In this document: positions 13,446-21,159 of the stretch, piece after piece | How the letters are laid out: each line of letters starts with the position of its first letter | Numbering within the stretch: position 1 is the first letter of the stretch | IMG/VR virus record: IMGVR_UViG_3300009706_000071 | Coordinates: 1-22,117 of that record | Source: a virus | Strand: one strand, 5' to 3' | Length of the DNA stretch: 22,117 nt | Made by a program: the position numbers and the translations under genes | The notes under the pieces: model-generated | Told to the model about the DNA's origin: nothing | The model's database searches: none | Seen by the model: only the letters and a program-made list of their open reading frames with translations

Positions 13446-13990
13446 TTCTTGGTTTAGAGTTATTTAAGAGATTAGATAGCAAAAATGCCTAGAGTGATTG
13501 AAGCTCTAAGCATTTTCTAAACTGGTATGTTTGGCTACCGTTCTATGAAAGATTATACCATTTTCAGTTCAGAAGGCAACTATCAGGATACGACTGTAGA
13601 TATGTCTGACTTCGGTTTCACTCACTACAGTAAAAAAAAGAGATTCAGCTATGTGTTCCAAGAAGCTGTTGATTGATGTTTAGATAAGAACCTTTATGTT
13701 GGTAACCACCTCGGAGGCTAAGAAATCTAAGCGCAGAGTGCAGAAGGCTGAGTACCTATTACAAGGTAGCGATGACTCTGACCTGATTAGTTGTAATGGT
13801 TTCAGGCATACGGATAATACTGTGAAGGACTTATACCGATGACAATCTCTAGTTTAGTTTAGGCTACTCTAGGGATTTCTTCGCACCGAAACTCCCAGTT
13901 CAGGAATTACCCGATAAGTTAAGAGCTTTAAAAAAAAGGGATTTATCCCTCTGCTTTACGGAAGTAAGTCGCTGAAAGCGAAACTAAAAG
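13446..13990 (+). ncRNA. Large structured RNA candidate, about 550 nt
   Basis: No open frame of 60 codons lies in this span, yet it is full of complementary pairs. Helices seen by eye: 13446-13452/13658-13664 (long-range 5' domain), 13452-13458/13516-13522, 13482-13488/13510-13516 capped by agag/ctct, 13523-13528/13555-13560, 13593-13599/13625-13631 enclosing a c(UUCG)g loop, 13678-13685/13725-13732, 13734-13739/13775-13780 enclosing 13753-13757/13764-13768, 13782-13786/13802-13806, 13811-13817/13831-13838 with one bulge, 13872-13879/13888-13896 with one bulge, 13937-13941/13946-13950, 13956-13959/13964-13967 with a GGAA loop, 13970-13973/13977-13980. G-U pairs and UUCG/GNRA loops favour the + strand, as does the promoter at 13412. 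Size and phage setting recall the giant phage RNAs GOLLD and ROOL, but I cannot assign it. It could also contain a replication origin. Confidence 0.68.
13930..13950 (-). terminator. Possible leftward terminator inside the RNA region
   Basis: The 5-bp stem 13937-13941/13946-13950 with a four-base loop is followed, read leftward, by eight T (13937-13930). It could stop antisense transcription, or may simply be one helix of the + strand RNA. The stem is short. Confidence 0.35.
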
Positions 13991-14000
13991 TTAAACAAAC

Positions 14001-14028
14001 TAAACATAGTTATCTAAGATGATATAAT
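14001..14028 (+). promoter_or_regulatory. Extended -10 promoter for the rightward gene set
   Basis: TATAAT at 14023-14028 preceded by TG-a (14020-14022) makes an extended -10. The -35 is weak (TAAACA at 14001-14006, 16-base spacer). It would start transcription near 14035, some 20 bases before the next ATG. Confidence 0.6.
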
Positions 14029-14054
14029 TAAATCTTTTTCAATATACTATTCTT

Positions 14055-14264
14055 ATGAAGAAAGCAATCTATTATCATTCAATCCCAGCAGAAATTAAAA
14101 GGTTAGGTATTACACAGAAAGAATGTGCTACTTTACTTGGATGTTCTCTGTCCGGTTTAACCCATCGTATTGCCGCAAACAAACAACAACTACATTGGGC
14201 AATTTATGGAGTCTCAAATTATTTAGGAGCTGAAGAAAACCTTCAAAGAAATGTCGAAGGATGA
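14055..14264 (+). CDS. Small Cro-like helix-turn-helix protein
   Basis: 69 aa. GITQKECATLLGCSLSGLTHRIAANKQQ (about 18-45) is a helix-turn-helix, with short flanking helices as in Cro/C1-type proteins or packaging regulators. No ribosome site precedes the ATG, which lies about 20 bases after the predicted start of transcription, so translation may be inefficient. Being first behind a promoter next to operator palindromes, it is a good candidate to regulate the divergent region; this is inference. Confidence 0.72.
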   Translation: MKKAIYYHSIPAEIKRLGITQKECATLLGCSLSGLTHRIAANKQQLHWAIYGVSNYLGAEENLQRNVEG

Positions 14265-14424
14265 GGTAGCTGAGACTATTCATTCTTTAATGTCATTGCT
14301 AAGTAAGATTGAAGACAGAAAATTAAAGGGTGAACTTGAAGACCAAATTATTGCATTGTGTGACCAACTTAAATTTACTATGATTATAGATAGAGTTAAC
14401 GAGAAAAAAGCTAATGAAAAATGA
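14251..14424 (+). CDS. 57-aa helical hypothetical protein
   Basis: Reads MSKDEVAETIHSLMSLLSKI, then EDRKLKGELEDQIIALCDQL and KFTMIIDRVNEKKANEK. It is helical and charged. It starts inside the preceding gene (14-base overlap) and ends 11 bases inside the next (14414), so it fills what would otherwise be a 150-base gap. No good ribosome site; coupling is likely. Function unknown. Confidence 0.65.
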   Translation: MSKDEVAETIHSLMSLLSKIEDRKLKGELEDQIIALCDQLKFTMIIDRVNEKKANEK

Positions 14425-14779
14425 TGAACACCTAGTTCAAAAAGCTATCTGTGAGTATTTAGATATGCGGAAGATTTTTTATTTTGCTATTCCGAATGGT
14501 GGTAAGCGCAGTAAATCTGAAGCTGGTAAGTTTAGAGCAGAAGGGGTGAAAAGTGGCATCCCCGACCTCTGTCTTCTCATGTCAGGAATTGCATTTTTTT
14601 TAGAAGTCAAGAGACCAAAAACTGATAGCAACCCGGCTGGAAGGTTGACAGATAATCAAAAAATTATGATTGAAAAGTTAGAGGATGCTGGCTCAGATAC
14701 TGCTGTGGTATATTGTGTAGCAGATGTCATTGGACAATTAATAGATTGGGGATTTAATGAAACAAAACGCAATAACTAA
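14414..14779 (+). CDS. VRR-NUC domain nuclease
   Basis: 121 aa, the size of stand-alone phage VRR-NUC proteins, which are PD-(D/E)xK nucleases linked to branched-DNA (Holliday junction) cleavage. Visible elements: E5 and the helix HLVQKAICEYLDMR, the family motif AIPNGGKRSKSEAGKFRAEGVKSGIPD with G48-x-P-D51, the E64-V-K66 pair (FFLEVKRPK) and Q82 (DNQK). All metal-binding residues are in place. It overlaps both neighbours and begins a run of nuclease-type genes before the terminase. Confidence 0.9.
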   Translation: MKNDEHLVQKAICEYLDMRKIFYFAIPNGGKRSKSEAGKFRAEGVKSGIPDLCLLMSGIAFFLEVKRPKTDSNPAGRLTDNQKIMIEKLEDAGSDTAVVYCVADVIGQLIDWGFNETKRNN

Positions 14780-15104
14780 ATCAGCTCGTCACAAAGCATG
14801 TACCTTTCGCTCTGATGTCTGTGACTCAGGTGTTAATAATGAGAACGTGGTATTCTGTCATGAAAACGTTTCAGGTGTTGGAATTAAAGCTAAAGATAGT
14901 CATGGTAATGACATAGGTTTTTACGGTTGTCATGCATGTCATGCGCTGTATGACACATTAGACCATCCATACTACAAGCCGCACTTTATTAAAGAGATGG
15001 CTCAGTTTGCTATAACTAGAACCAAGAGACAGTTAGTCAGGTCTTTATTGGTTGATGAGTATTATTCCGAGTCAGCTTCACCACCTAGAACTCCTTTTGA
15101 CTAA
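14757..15104 (+). CDS. DUF1364 (YbcO-like) zinc-binding nuclease-type protein
   Basis: 115 aa. The opening ITKSARHKACTFRSDVC, followed by GVGIKAKDSHGND and FYGCHACHALYDTLDH, is the DUF1364 pattern found in lambdoid ybcO-type genes near NinB and Holliday-junction functions. Cysteines at 15, 22, 58 and 61 with nearby histidines can bind zinc, and an HNH-like nuclease role has been suggested for the family. It overlaps the VRR-NUC gene by 23 bases. Called with good confidence as a family, low for the exact activity. Confidence 0.8.
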   Translation: MKQNAITKSARHKACTFRSDVCDSGVNNENVVFCHENVSGVGIKAKDSHGNDIGFYGCHACHALYDTLDHPYYKPHFIKEMAQFAITRTKRQLVRSLLVDEYYSESASPPRTPFD

Positions 15105-15542
15105 ATGAATACTTTTAAGGAGGATTTAGAAGACGGACACAATGCAGAACAAGATGTTCTAAAGTTATTACAGACCCAATATCCTAGTGCTGTTATCATT
15201 CCGGGTTACTGTAAAGAAATGGATATATACGTACCGGAGATACACAAACGTTATGAGGTTAAGAAAGATTTTAAGAGTAAGTACACAGGAAATTTAGTTG
15301 TAGAGATTGCAATGTATGGTAAGCCTTCAGCGTTAATAACGAGTCAGGCTGAGACATGGGTTTTTGTTACACATACTAAATATATTTTTATAGCAAGAGA
15401 TAGAATTAAAGATTGCATCATAGAAAACAACTTACAATTTAAGACGTTTGTTGGTAATGGGGATACTGAGGCAAAAGATGCGTATCTAATTAAAGAGGAT
15501 TTATTATTACCTTATTCTTACAAAATTTTAAATTATGAGTGA
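15105..15542 (+). CDS. PD-(D/E)xK-like protein, second nuclease candidate
   Basis: 145 aa. E15, D40 (KEMDIYVPE) and E51-V-K53 (RYEVKKDFKSK) give the spacing of a PD-(D/E)xK nuclease core, with HNAEQDVLKLLQ as the first helix and NLVVEIAMYG as the next strand. ATG follows the previous stop directly (0 nt), with no separate ribosome site. It resembles small phage restriction-endonuclease-like proteins. Substrate unknown. A second nuclease fold beside VRR-NUC is noteworthy. Confidence 0.68.
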   Translation: MNTFKEDLEDGHNAEQDVLKLLQTQYPSAVIIPGYCKEMDIYVPEIHKRYEVKKDFKSKYTGNLVVEIAMYGKPSALITSQAETWVFVTHTKYIFIARDRIKDCIIENNLQFKTFVGNGDTEAKDAYLIKEDLLLPYSYKILNYE

Positions 15543-15600
15543 GCGCAATCTTCCCCTTTCGAGTCTAATATGCGATAGAAAGGCGAGGGAGTCGGGGGTT

Positions 15601-15628
15601 TGGTAGCTGACCTGTAAAGAAACTACCA
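15601..15628 (+). other. 6-bp hairpin in the 104-base gap before the NinB-like gene
   Basis: tggtag (15601-15606) and ctacca (15623-15628) are perfect complements around a 16-base loop. Upstream in the same gap (15543-15600) a G-rich run (gggggt) faces a C-rich one (cttcccc), and cttt-type and gaaag arms also match. This suggests an RNA leader element. No promoter of good quality seen. Downstream a weak aagg precedes the NinB-like start. Confidence 0.4.
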
Positions 15629-15646
15629 TTAATTTAAGGCAAACGT

Positions 15647-16060
15647 ATGAATGAGACATTAACTAGAATATTAAAGAGAGACAAACCTAAAGCTGATATA
15701 GTAGAGGGCATGACTAGAAGTTTCTTTAAGAATACTAGTGAAGATGAAGCTGTCATAACTATTAAAGCACACAAGATGACCCGGAGCTTACAACAAAATA
15801 AATTGTATCACAGTATTGTAGACCAAATAAGAATGGAGACTGGTAACACTAAAGATGCTATAAAGGTACATTGCCAGTCAGAATTTCTTGAGACTAGAAT
15901 TGAAGAAGTTGCTAAGAAGCAAAGACTGGTGTTAAAATCGACAACAGAACTTAATACAAAAGAGATGTCTATTTTTTTAGATGATGTTATAGCTTGGGTT
16001 GAGAATGATTTAGTAATCACACTTAATCTTCCTGATAATTGGAGAGAGTTAGTTGGATAA
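15647..16060 (+). CDS. NinB-like recombination protein
   Basis: 137 aa. KMTRSLQQNKLYHSIVDQIRMETGNTKDAIKVHCQSEFL and STTELNTKEMSIFLDDVIAWVENDL recall NinB (lambda Orf), which binds single-stranded DNA or SSB and helps load recombination enzymes. The N-terminal 40 residues are beta-like, as in NinB. Identity looks weak, so treat as probable. Its place after the nuclease-type genes and before packaging fits the ninB neighbourhood in lambdoid phages. Weak ribosome site (aagg). Confidence 0.62.
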   Translation: MNETLTRILKRDKPKADIVEGMTRSFFKNTSEDEAVITIKAHKMTRSLQQNKLYHSIVDQIRMETGNTKDAIKVHCQSEFLETRIEEVAKKQRLVLKSTTELNTKEMSIFLDDVIAWVENDLVITLNLPDNWRELVG

Positions 16061-16283
16061 TAAATTTGACATAGATGGCAATGAATTTGACATAGACGGC
16101 GAAACAGAAATGGAAATATCAGACACAACTGTATTACCTTATTTGTATATTGCCTTGCTTGAGTATTGCTCTGAGATGACAGGTGATTCAATAAAAGATA
16201 TAGATAAACATATAGCAAGGACAGTTGGATTGTATGGCACAACTGGTGCTAATTTTCCGAGAGGAGACAAACTAAATGGCTAG
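16053..16283 (+). CDS. Small acidic protein with duplicated FDIDG motif
   Basis: 76 aa from TTG 16053; the ribosome site ggagag (16041-16046) is well spaced and no ATG fits. The N-terminus has a tandem 7-residue repeat (KFDIDGN then EFDIDGE). The DNA repeats with a 21-base period (16063 and 16084), one mismatch in 17 bases. The rest is helical. Function unknown. It overlaps both neighbours and sits just before TerS. Confidence 0.7.
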   Translation: MDNKFDIDGNEFDIDGETEMEISDTTVLPYLYIALLEYCSEMTGDSIKDIDKHIARTVGLYGTTGANFPRGDKLNG

Positions 16284-16650
16284 ACCAAGTAAATATAATG
16301 CCACAATACTAGAGAAGGCTGAACACTACATAATTAACTATATTAAGTACGGTGACCAAATACCTATGATTGATGGATTGGCTTTAGAACTAGGCATTCA
16401 CAGGGATACAGTCAACGATTGGGAGAAAAAATATCCTGAGTTTTCCGACATCGTAAGAACTTTAATGACACATCAAGGCAGAAAGCTTATGAATGGCTCA
16501 CTTAGTGGAGAGTTCAGAGAGAGGACTGCAACTCTAGCATTAAGCTCAAATCATGGCTTAGTTGCTAAGACACAAACAGATATAACATCGAGTGACGAGA
16601 CTATGAAACCGCCAACTATTATTCAATTAGTAGCTAAGGTTAATGAGTAA
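16276..16650 (+). CDS. terS: Terminase small subunit (DNA recognition)
   Basis: 124 aa. The N-terminal HTH-like part (ARPSKYNATILEKAEHYIINYI, DGLALELGIHRDTVNDWEKKYPEF) binds DNA at the packaging site, and the C-terminal half (GRKLMNGSLSGEFRERTATLALSSNHG) matches small terminases of this type. It overlaps the large subunit by eight bases, the normal pairing. It recruits the concatemer to TerL. Confidence 0.85.
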   Translation: MARPSKYNATILEKAEHYIINYIKYGDQIPMIDGLALELGIHRDTVNDWEKKYPEFSDIVRTLMTHQGRKLMNGSLSGEFRERTATLALSSNHGLVAKTQTDITSSDETMKPPTIIQLVAKVNE

Positions 16651-17971
16651 GGTAGCTGTAGTAGAAGAAGAAGTAGTTAAACAAGAGATAGAACTCCCAC
16701 CTAAACTCGTGCCAGTCTTTGAAGGTGAGGCAAGAATTAGAGCCAGCTATGGTTCAAGAGGTTCAGGTAAGACAAGAAGCTTTGCATTAATGAGCGCTGT
16801 CTTTGGTTATCGTTGGGGTAGTTCAGGCATTAGTGGCACAATACTGTGTGGACGTGAGTTTATGAACTCGCTTACTGAATCATCCCTAGAAGAAATTAAA
16901 GCGGCTATTAGGTCAATTCCTTGGCTTGAAGATTACTATGAGATAGGTGACAAATACATCAAGAGCCATGACGGACGGATTACATACACGTTTGCTGGTC
17001 TTAGACGTTCACTAGACTCAATCAAATCAAAGTCTCGCATCCTATTAGCTTGGGTAGATGAAGCAGAAAATGTAAGTGGTAGAGCTTGGGATGTCTTACT
17101 ACCCAGTATTCGAGAAGAAGATAAATCTGTAGGTTTTAGCTCAGAGGTATGGGTAACGTGGAATCCGGAGTCAAAGTATTCAGCTACTCATGAAAGATTT
17201 AGAGCATCCTTTCCTAGCAACTGTAAGATAGTCCAGTTAAATTACACAGACAATCCATGGTTTCCAAAAGTATTAGATGACCAACGAATAGAAGACAAAG
17301 AGAAAAGACCGGATATGTATGAGCATATTTGGGAGGGCGGTTTCTTAGTATATTCAGAAGGCAGTTACTACAGCTCAGAGATGAGAAGAGCCAAAGATGA
17401 AGACAGAATTGGTAAGGTTAGATATGACAGAGCCAAAGGAGTAGTCACAAGCTGGGATTTAGGTATTGGAGATAGCACGTCAATCGTATTCTCACAGTTT
17501 ATTGGTACTGAGATTCACATCATTGATTACTATGAAGCTTCAGGTGCTGGACTAGAACATTACGCTAAGGTGTTACAAGATAAAGGATACGTTTACGACC
17601 AGCATGTATTCCCACATGACGTAAGAGTTAGAGAGCTTGGAACAGGTAAGAGTCGTATCGAGACATTAGAATCATTAGGCATTAGAGATATAGAGATAGC
17701 ACCTTCATTGTTAATAGATGATGGCATACAAAAAGTTAGAGAGATGTTAGACAAGTGTTTCTTTGATGAGACAAAGTGTGAGAAGCTGATAGATGCTCTG
17801 TTAAATTACTCACGCGATTGGGATGACAATGGTAAAACGTGGAGAATGAGACCAAGGCACGATTGGAGTTCACATGCGGCAGATTCAATGAGGTATCTTG
17901 CTATTGGATACACGCCATACAATGAGTCTTGGGATAAACCTATTAGAAGAAATTTACAGGGAATAGTTTAA
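16643..17971 (+). CDS. terL: Terminase large subunit (ATPase and nuclease)
   Basis: 442 aa. TerL drives DNA into the prohead and cuts it. ATPase domain: Walker A GSRGSGKT (37-44), Walker B ILLAWVDE (133-140). Nuclease domain: D272 (TSWDLG), D326 (FPHD) and D414 (HAADSMRY) give the RNase-H-like metal site. All catalytic residues are present. The stop overlaps the ATG of the next gene as TAATG, so the next protein is linked to packaging or head assembly in expression. Confidence 0.95.
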   Translation: MSKVAVVEEEVVKQEIELPPKLVPVFEGEARIRASYGSRGSGKTRSFALMSAVFGYRWGSSGISGTILCGREFMNSLTESSLEEIKAAIRSIPWLEDYYEIGDKYIKSHDGRITYTFAGLRRSLDSIKSKSRILLAWVDEAENVSGRAWDVLLPSIREEDKSVGFSSEVWVTWNPESKYSATHERFRASFPSNCKIVQLNYTDNPWFPKVLDDQRIEDKEKRPDMYEHIWEGGFLVYSEGSYYSSEMRRAKDEDRIGKVRYDRAKGVVTSWDLGIGDSTSIVFSQFIGTEIHIIDYYEASGAGLEHYAKVLQDKGYVYDQHVFPHDVRVRELGTGKSRIETLESLGIRDIEIAPSLLIDDGIQKVREMLDKCFFDETKCEKLIDALLNYSRDWDDNGKTWRMRPRHDWSSHAADSMRYLAIGYTPYNESWDKPIRRNLQGIV

Positions 17972-20475
17972 TGGCTGGATTGTTAGACGAATTTAAAGAT
18001 GGTTTAAGTGAAACCTTATCTGCTGGATGGGATGGTATATCAGACTTTGCTGGTGGAATATTAGAATTTGCTACTACTGTTAATCCTGAAAGACAAGCGG
18101 AGTATGATAAATCTAGAGCAGACTTAGAAGCTTTAAGACGCACACTACCACAACATGCTTGGAGATTTAAAGAACCATCAACCAATCCAAACAAAGTAGA
18201 ACGTTTCTTTGAAAGAATGCCAACAGCATTGGCTGGTGTGATGGATGAAACTGCAAATGTAATTTCTACACCTGAACATATGATAAAGGGTGCAATTGAT
18301 TTAACAACCGGTGGTGTGCTTAACGCATTCGGAGCAGAAACAATTGGTGAAGAACAACGTGCAGTAGCTGATGCATTTGGTGGCACAATTAAAGACTTGT
18401 TTGAAGATTTCGATAGCTTTACTAATGGAGTTGCAAATAACCCTGATATAGTATTGTCTATCTTGCTTGGTGGTGGAGTAGGTGCGGCAAAGTTAGCTCA
18501 ACTTGCTAAAAACCCAGCACTTAAACCAGCAGTTAGAAATACATTAGTTAGTCTACTAGGTGAAGACCCTATGGATTCAATCATGTCAGGTGTGTTGAAA
18601 TCAAATCTTAATCCCGGCTTGGCTAAGTTAGGTGAAAGCAAGATACCAGTCATTACTTACCAAGGCACAAACACAGGTGCTAGATATACTAAATTAGACA
18701 TGGACAAGGTTGGTAGTAACTCAGGCACTAAGGTTCAAGGTCATGGGTTATATGTTGCAGAGAACAAAGACACAGGTAAAAGATTTGCAAGACATGACAA
18801 TGACATGATGAAAAATGCAAAACTAATGTCTGAAATGAAAAGTAACAATCCAATTGAAACTAGAATATGGGATGACTTATCGTATGGTGTTTATCCTGAC
18901 ACAATTAGAAAAGAGATAATGAAAGACTTAGAAGGTAATCCGGAAGGTATGGCACAGGCTAACAAAATCTTATCTGATGTAGAGCTTGAGTTTGATACTG
19001 CCTTAAACCAATTGTATGAAATAGATTTAAGTGATGAAGCTGTAGCGTCTATGATTCGTAGAGAGTTGCCTTTAACAAAACAACCTGACATAGTGCAAGA
19101 CTTAATGCGAAAGAATAACATGAGTGACACATCAACTGGTAAAGACTTTTATGAATCGTTAACAGAACAATTTGCTGATGAAGTAGGTGGTTTTGGTGCT
19201 GAACGAGCGGCGTCTGCTTATCTAAATGACAATGGCGTACCGGGTATGAAATTCTTAGATGAGCTTGGTAACTCTGCCGCTAAGTATGCTGGCAAACCTG
19301 ACCCACGAGCCTCTAACTATGTCTTATACAACTCTGACATTACTAAAGTATTAAAAAGACAAGACATAGACATAACTAAAAACACAGGTGACAGAATAAC
19401 TATTGGCTCTACACTTGGTGAGACTATAGATGACCGGTTTGCTACTAGGAAATCAGACAAAGACAAAATTAATCAAGGACTCATGGATGTTCAGATAGAA
19501 ACTATGGATAACAGTTTGATATATACTCCTGAATTAGACATAAGAGATTTAGAAGGCTATCCAATTGTAGGAACTATGGTTGACAATACAGCCGGTGGTG
19601 ACATAATGACTAGTGTAAACGGACATAGTATTATTGGTGTAGATGGCAAAGGTGTAAAGAGAGAAGCTGGTAGTGATTATCCGTTTATTGAAGAGAACGT
19701 TGACAGAGGTTATTTGTGGGCGTCAGCAACAGATGCAGTAAACAAAATAGTTAAACAAGCTGGAGAAGCTAAACAGTTGTATAAGAAAGACCCATTGTTA
19801 ATGCCTTTTAGTATGTCACCAACAGGTATGGATTTTAGTCAACAACTTACCAAAACAATGCTTAACTCTGCTATAAACGGATTAGACGCAAAACAACTTA
19901 AAGTATTAGATGACCTTATAAAAACTACATCAAAAGAGAGTGTTAAAAATTCAAAAGGTCAGTTTTATATACGTCAAATTAACAAGGAATGGAAAGGTTC
20001 TAAATCTGATAATCCATTAGAAGGAACTACAGGTAGTGAGCGAAAAGAGATAGCACGTATCATTGATGTAAACTTTAGAGATACAAGTGGTAAGTTAGTT
20101 AAAGGAGATGCTAATGGAGTCTTATCATATCCTACAGCAAGACTAGCTAATGCAGACCCTAGACAATTAAATAAAAAACAAGGCACATTGCAAACTGTTG
20201 GAGTTATGGATATGCAAAATAGTGTAGCTGGTAAAAGAAGTCATTCATCTTACGATGAAACGTTAATGGGAGGCGGTGTTGGAATATTAAATCCTAAACA
20301 ACGTGAGCTTAGTATCTTAGATTTAGTAGACAATACAAAAGCAGATGGTTCTCCTATGACAGCCGCTAACATGACTGATGCTGATATGAGAAAGTTAACA
20401 ATGCAAAGTCCTCCTATTGGTTTACTGACACATGAAAGGTTAATGGCTTTAGAGAAAAAGGGATTACTAGATTAA
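17971..20475 (+). CDS. Polyvalent protein with ADP-ribosyltransferase-like domain
   Basis: 834 aa, likely a virion-internal or injected protein. N-terminal part (1-200) is helical, with a membrane-like stretch DIVLSILLGGGVGAAKLAQL (about 159-178). Residues 226-463 carry the ART layout of phage polyvalent proteins: TYQGTNTGARYTKLDMDKVGS, GHGLYVAEN (257-265), LYEIDLSDEAV, GVPGMKFLDELGNS (422-435) and NYVLYNSDITKVL. The usual first-motif His is Gln here (Q231). Between the parts sits a charged helical insertion. The C-terminal third is unfamiliar. It starts inside the TerL stop. Confidence 0.75.
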   Translation: MAGLLDEFKDGLSETLSAGWDGISDFAGGILEFATTVNPERQAEYDKSRADLEALRRTLPQHAWRFKEPSTNPNKVERFFERMPTALAGVMDETANVISTPEHMIKGAIDLTTGGVLNAFGAETIGEEQRAVADAFGGTIKDLFEDFDSFTNGVANNPDIVLSILLGGGVGAAKLAQLAKNPALKPAVRNTLVSLLGEDPMDSIMSGVLKSNLNPGLAKLGESKIPVITYQGTNTGARYTKLDMDKVGSNSGTKVQGHGLYVAENKDTGKRFARHDNDMMKNAKLMSEMKSNNPIETRIWDDLSYGVYPDTIRKEIMKDLEGNPEGMAQANKILSDVELEFDTALNQLYEIDLSDEAVASMIRRELPLTKQPDIVQDLMRKNNMSDTSTGKDFYESLTEQFADEVGGFGAERAASAYLNDNGVPGMKFLDELGNSAAKYAGKPDPRASNYVLYNSDITKVLKRQDIDITKNTGDRITIGSTLGETIDDRFATRKSDKDKINQGLMDVQIETMDNSLIYTPELDIRDLEGYPIVGTMVDNTAGGDIMTSVNGHSIIGVDGKGVKREAGSDYPFIEENVDRGYLWASATDAVNKIVKQAGEAKQLYKKDPLLMPFSMSPTGMDFSQQLTKTMLNSAINGLDAKQLKVLDDLIKTTSKESVKNSKGQFYIRQINKEWKGSKSDNPLEGTTGSERKEIARIIDVNFRDTSGKLVKGDANGVLSYPTARLANADPRQLNKKQGTLQTVGVMDMQNSVAGKRSHSSYDETLMGGGVGILNPKQRELSILDLVDNTKADGSPMTAANMTDADMRKLTMQSPPIGLLTHERLMALEKKGLLD

Positions 20476-20504
20476 TTGATAACATATAAAAGAGATGATA
20501 TACT
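20476..20504 (+). promoter_or_regulatory. Sigma70-type promoter before the virion gene set
   Basis: TTGATA (20476-20481), 17-base spacer, TATACT (20499-20504). Each hexamer differs from consensus at one position and the spacing is ideal. It starts right at the stop of the polyvalent gene and precedes the 206-aa gene. Confidence 0.8.
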
Positions 20505-20529
20505 TACGCTTAATTAGACAGGAGACATC

Positions 20530-21150
20530 ATGGGCGATTTAACGTACCAACAAATACTAGAGATGTTAAAAGGACAATATGCTGGCATGGATAGAAGCGG
20601 TGTAATGGATGGGTCTGTGGGTTCTAGAGGTGTAGATACTCCAGCAAAACGTGAAGAATTAGCATTTGATTCTGATAATGGCGTAATGGATTTAGCTACT
20701 AACTATAAAAACACCAACGCTACACAAGCTGACTACGATACTAAGATGTCTTACATAGATAGCGCTCCAGCATTAGGTGGATTAGATAAAATGAGAGCTT
20801 TACAGAATATAGATTCTAGTAACCTTGGTTTTTTAAGTGATAGTGAATTAGGTGCTGGTGTTAGAGGTTTTGATACTCCAGCCGCAAGAGAAGGTGCAAT
20901 AGCGGAATCAGAATTCTTAAAGAATAGTTTTGCTGGTACTGGTATGCCTAACTTAGATGCTGTAGCAGTTGACCCTGACAAATTTAATAACCAATATAAC
21001 AATCTTACTAGCATAGAAAAATCAAACGTAGATGAAATAATGGCTAACATGACTGAAGACGAAAAAAGAATTTTTGCTTTAGGAATTACAGACGCACCAT
21101 TAAGTGGCTTTCAAGTACAAGATGAAGCTTATGACTTTTTTACTAGATAA
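20530..21150 (+). CDS. Probable virion-associated protein with duplicated RGxDTPAxRE
   Basis: 206 aa, ribosome site caggag at about 20519-20524. Two copies of a motif occur: GSRGVDTPAKREE (about 31-43) and GVRGFDTPAAREG (about 109-121), each followed by a helix. The rest is helical, with Asn/Asp-rich spacers. No enzyme signature. Between packaging and adaptor genes, a head or internal protein is plausible. Not recognised. Confidence 0.75.
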   Translation: MGDLTYQQILEMLKGQYAGMDRSGVMDGSVGSRGVDTPAKREELAFDSDNGVMDLATNYKNTNATQADYDTKMSYIDSAPALGGLDKMRALQNIDSSNLGFLSDSELGAGVRGFDTPAAREGAIAESEFLKNSFAGTGMPNLDAVAVDPDKFNNQYNNLTSIEKSNVDEIMANMTEDEKRIFALGITDAPLSGFQVQDEAYDFFTR

Positions 21151-21159
21151 GGAGACTAT

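Noticed and set aside
13446-13990. Group I or II intron, tmRNA, RNase P RNA or tRNA cluster in the noncoding span
   Set aside because: None of the conserved core sequences or a cloverleaf could be found; no flanking gene is interrupted.
15808-16242. Long frame on the minus strand over the NinB-like gene
   Set aside because: Antisense shadow of three rightward genes with proper overlaps; Ser/Leu/Ile-rich composition and no ribosome site.
17943-18386. Minus-strand frame of 147 codons over the start of the polyvalent gene
   Set aside because: Antisense shadow; the + strand frame is 834 codons with recognisable domains.
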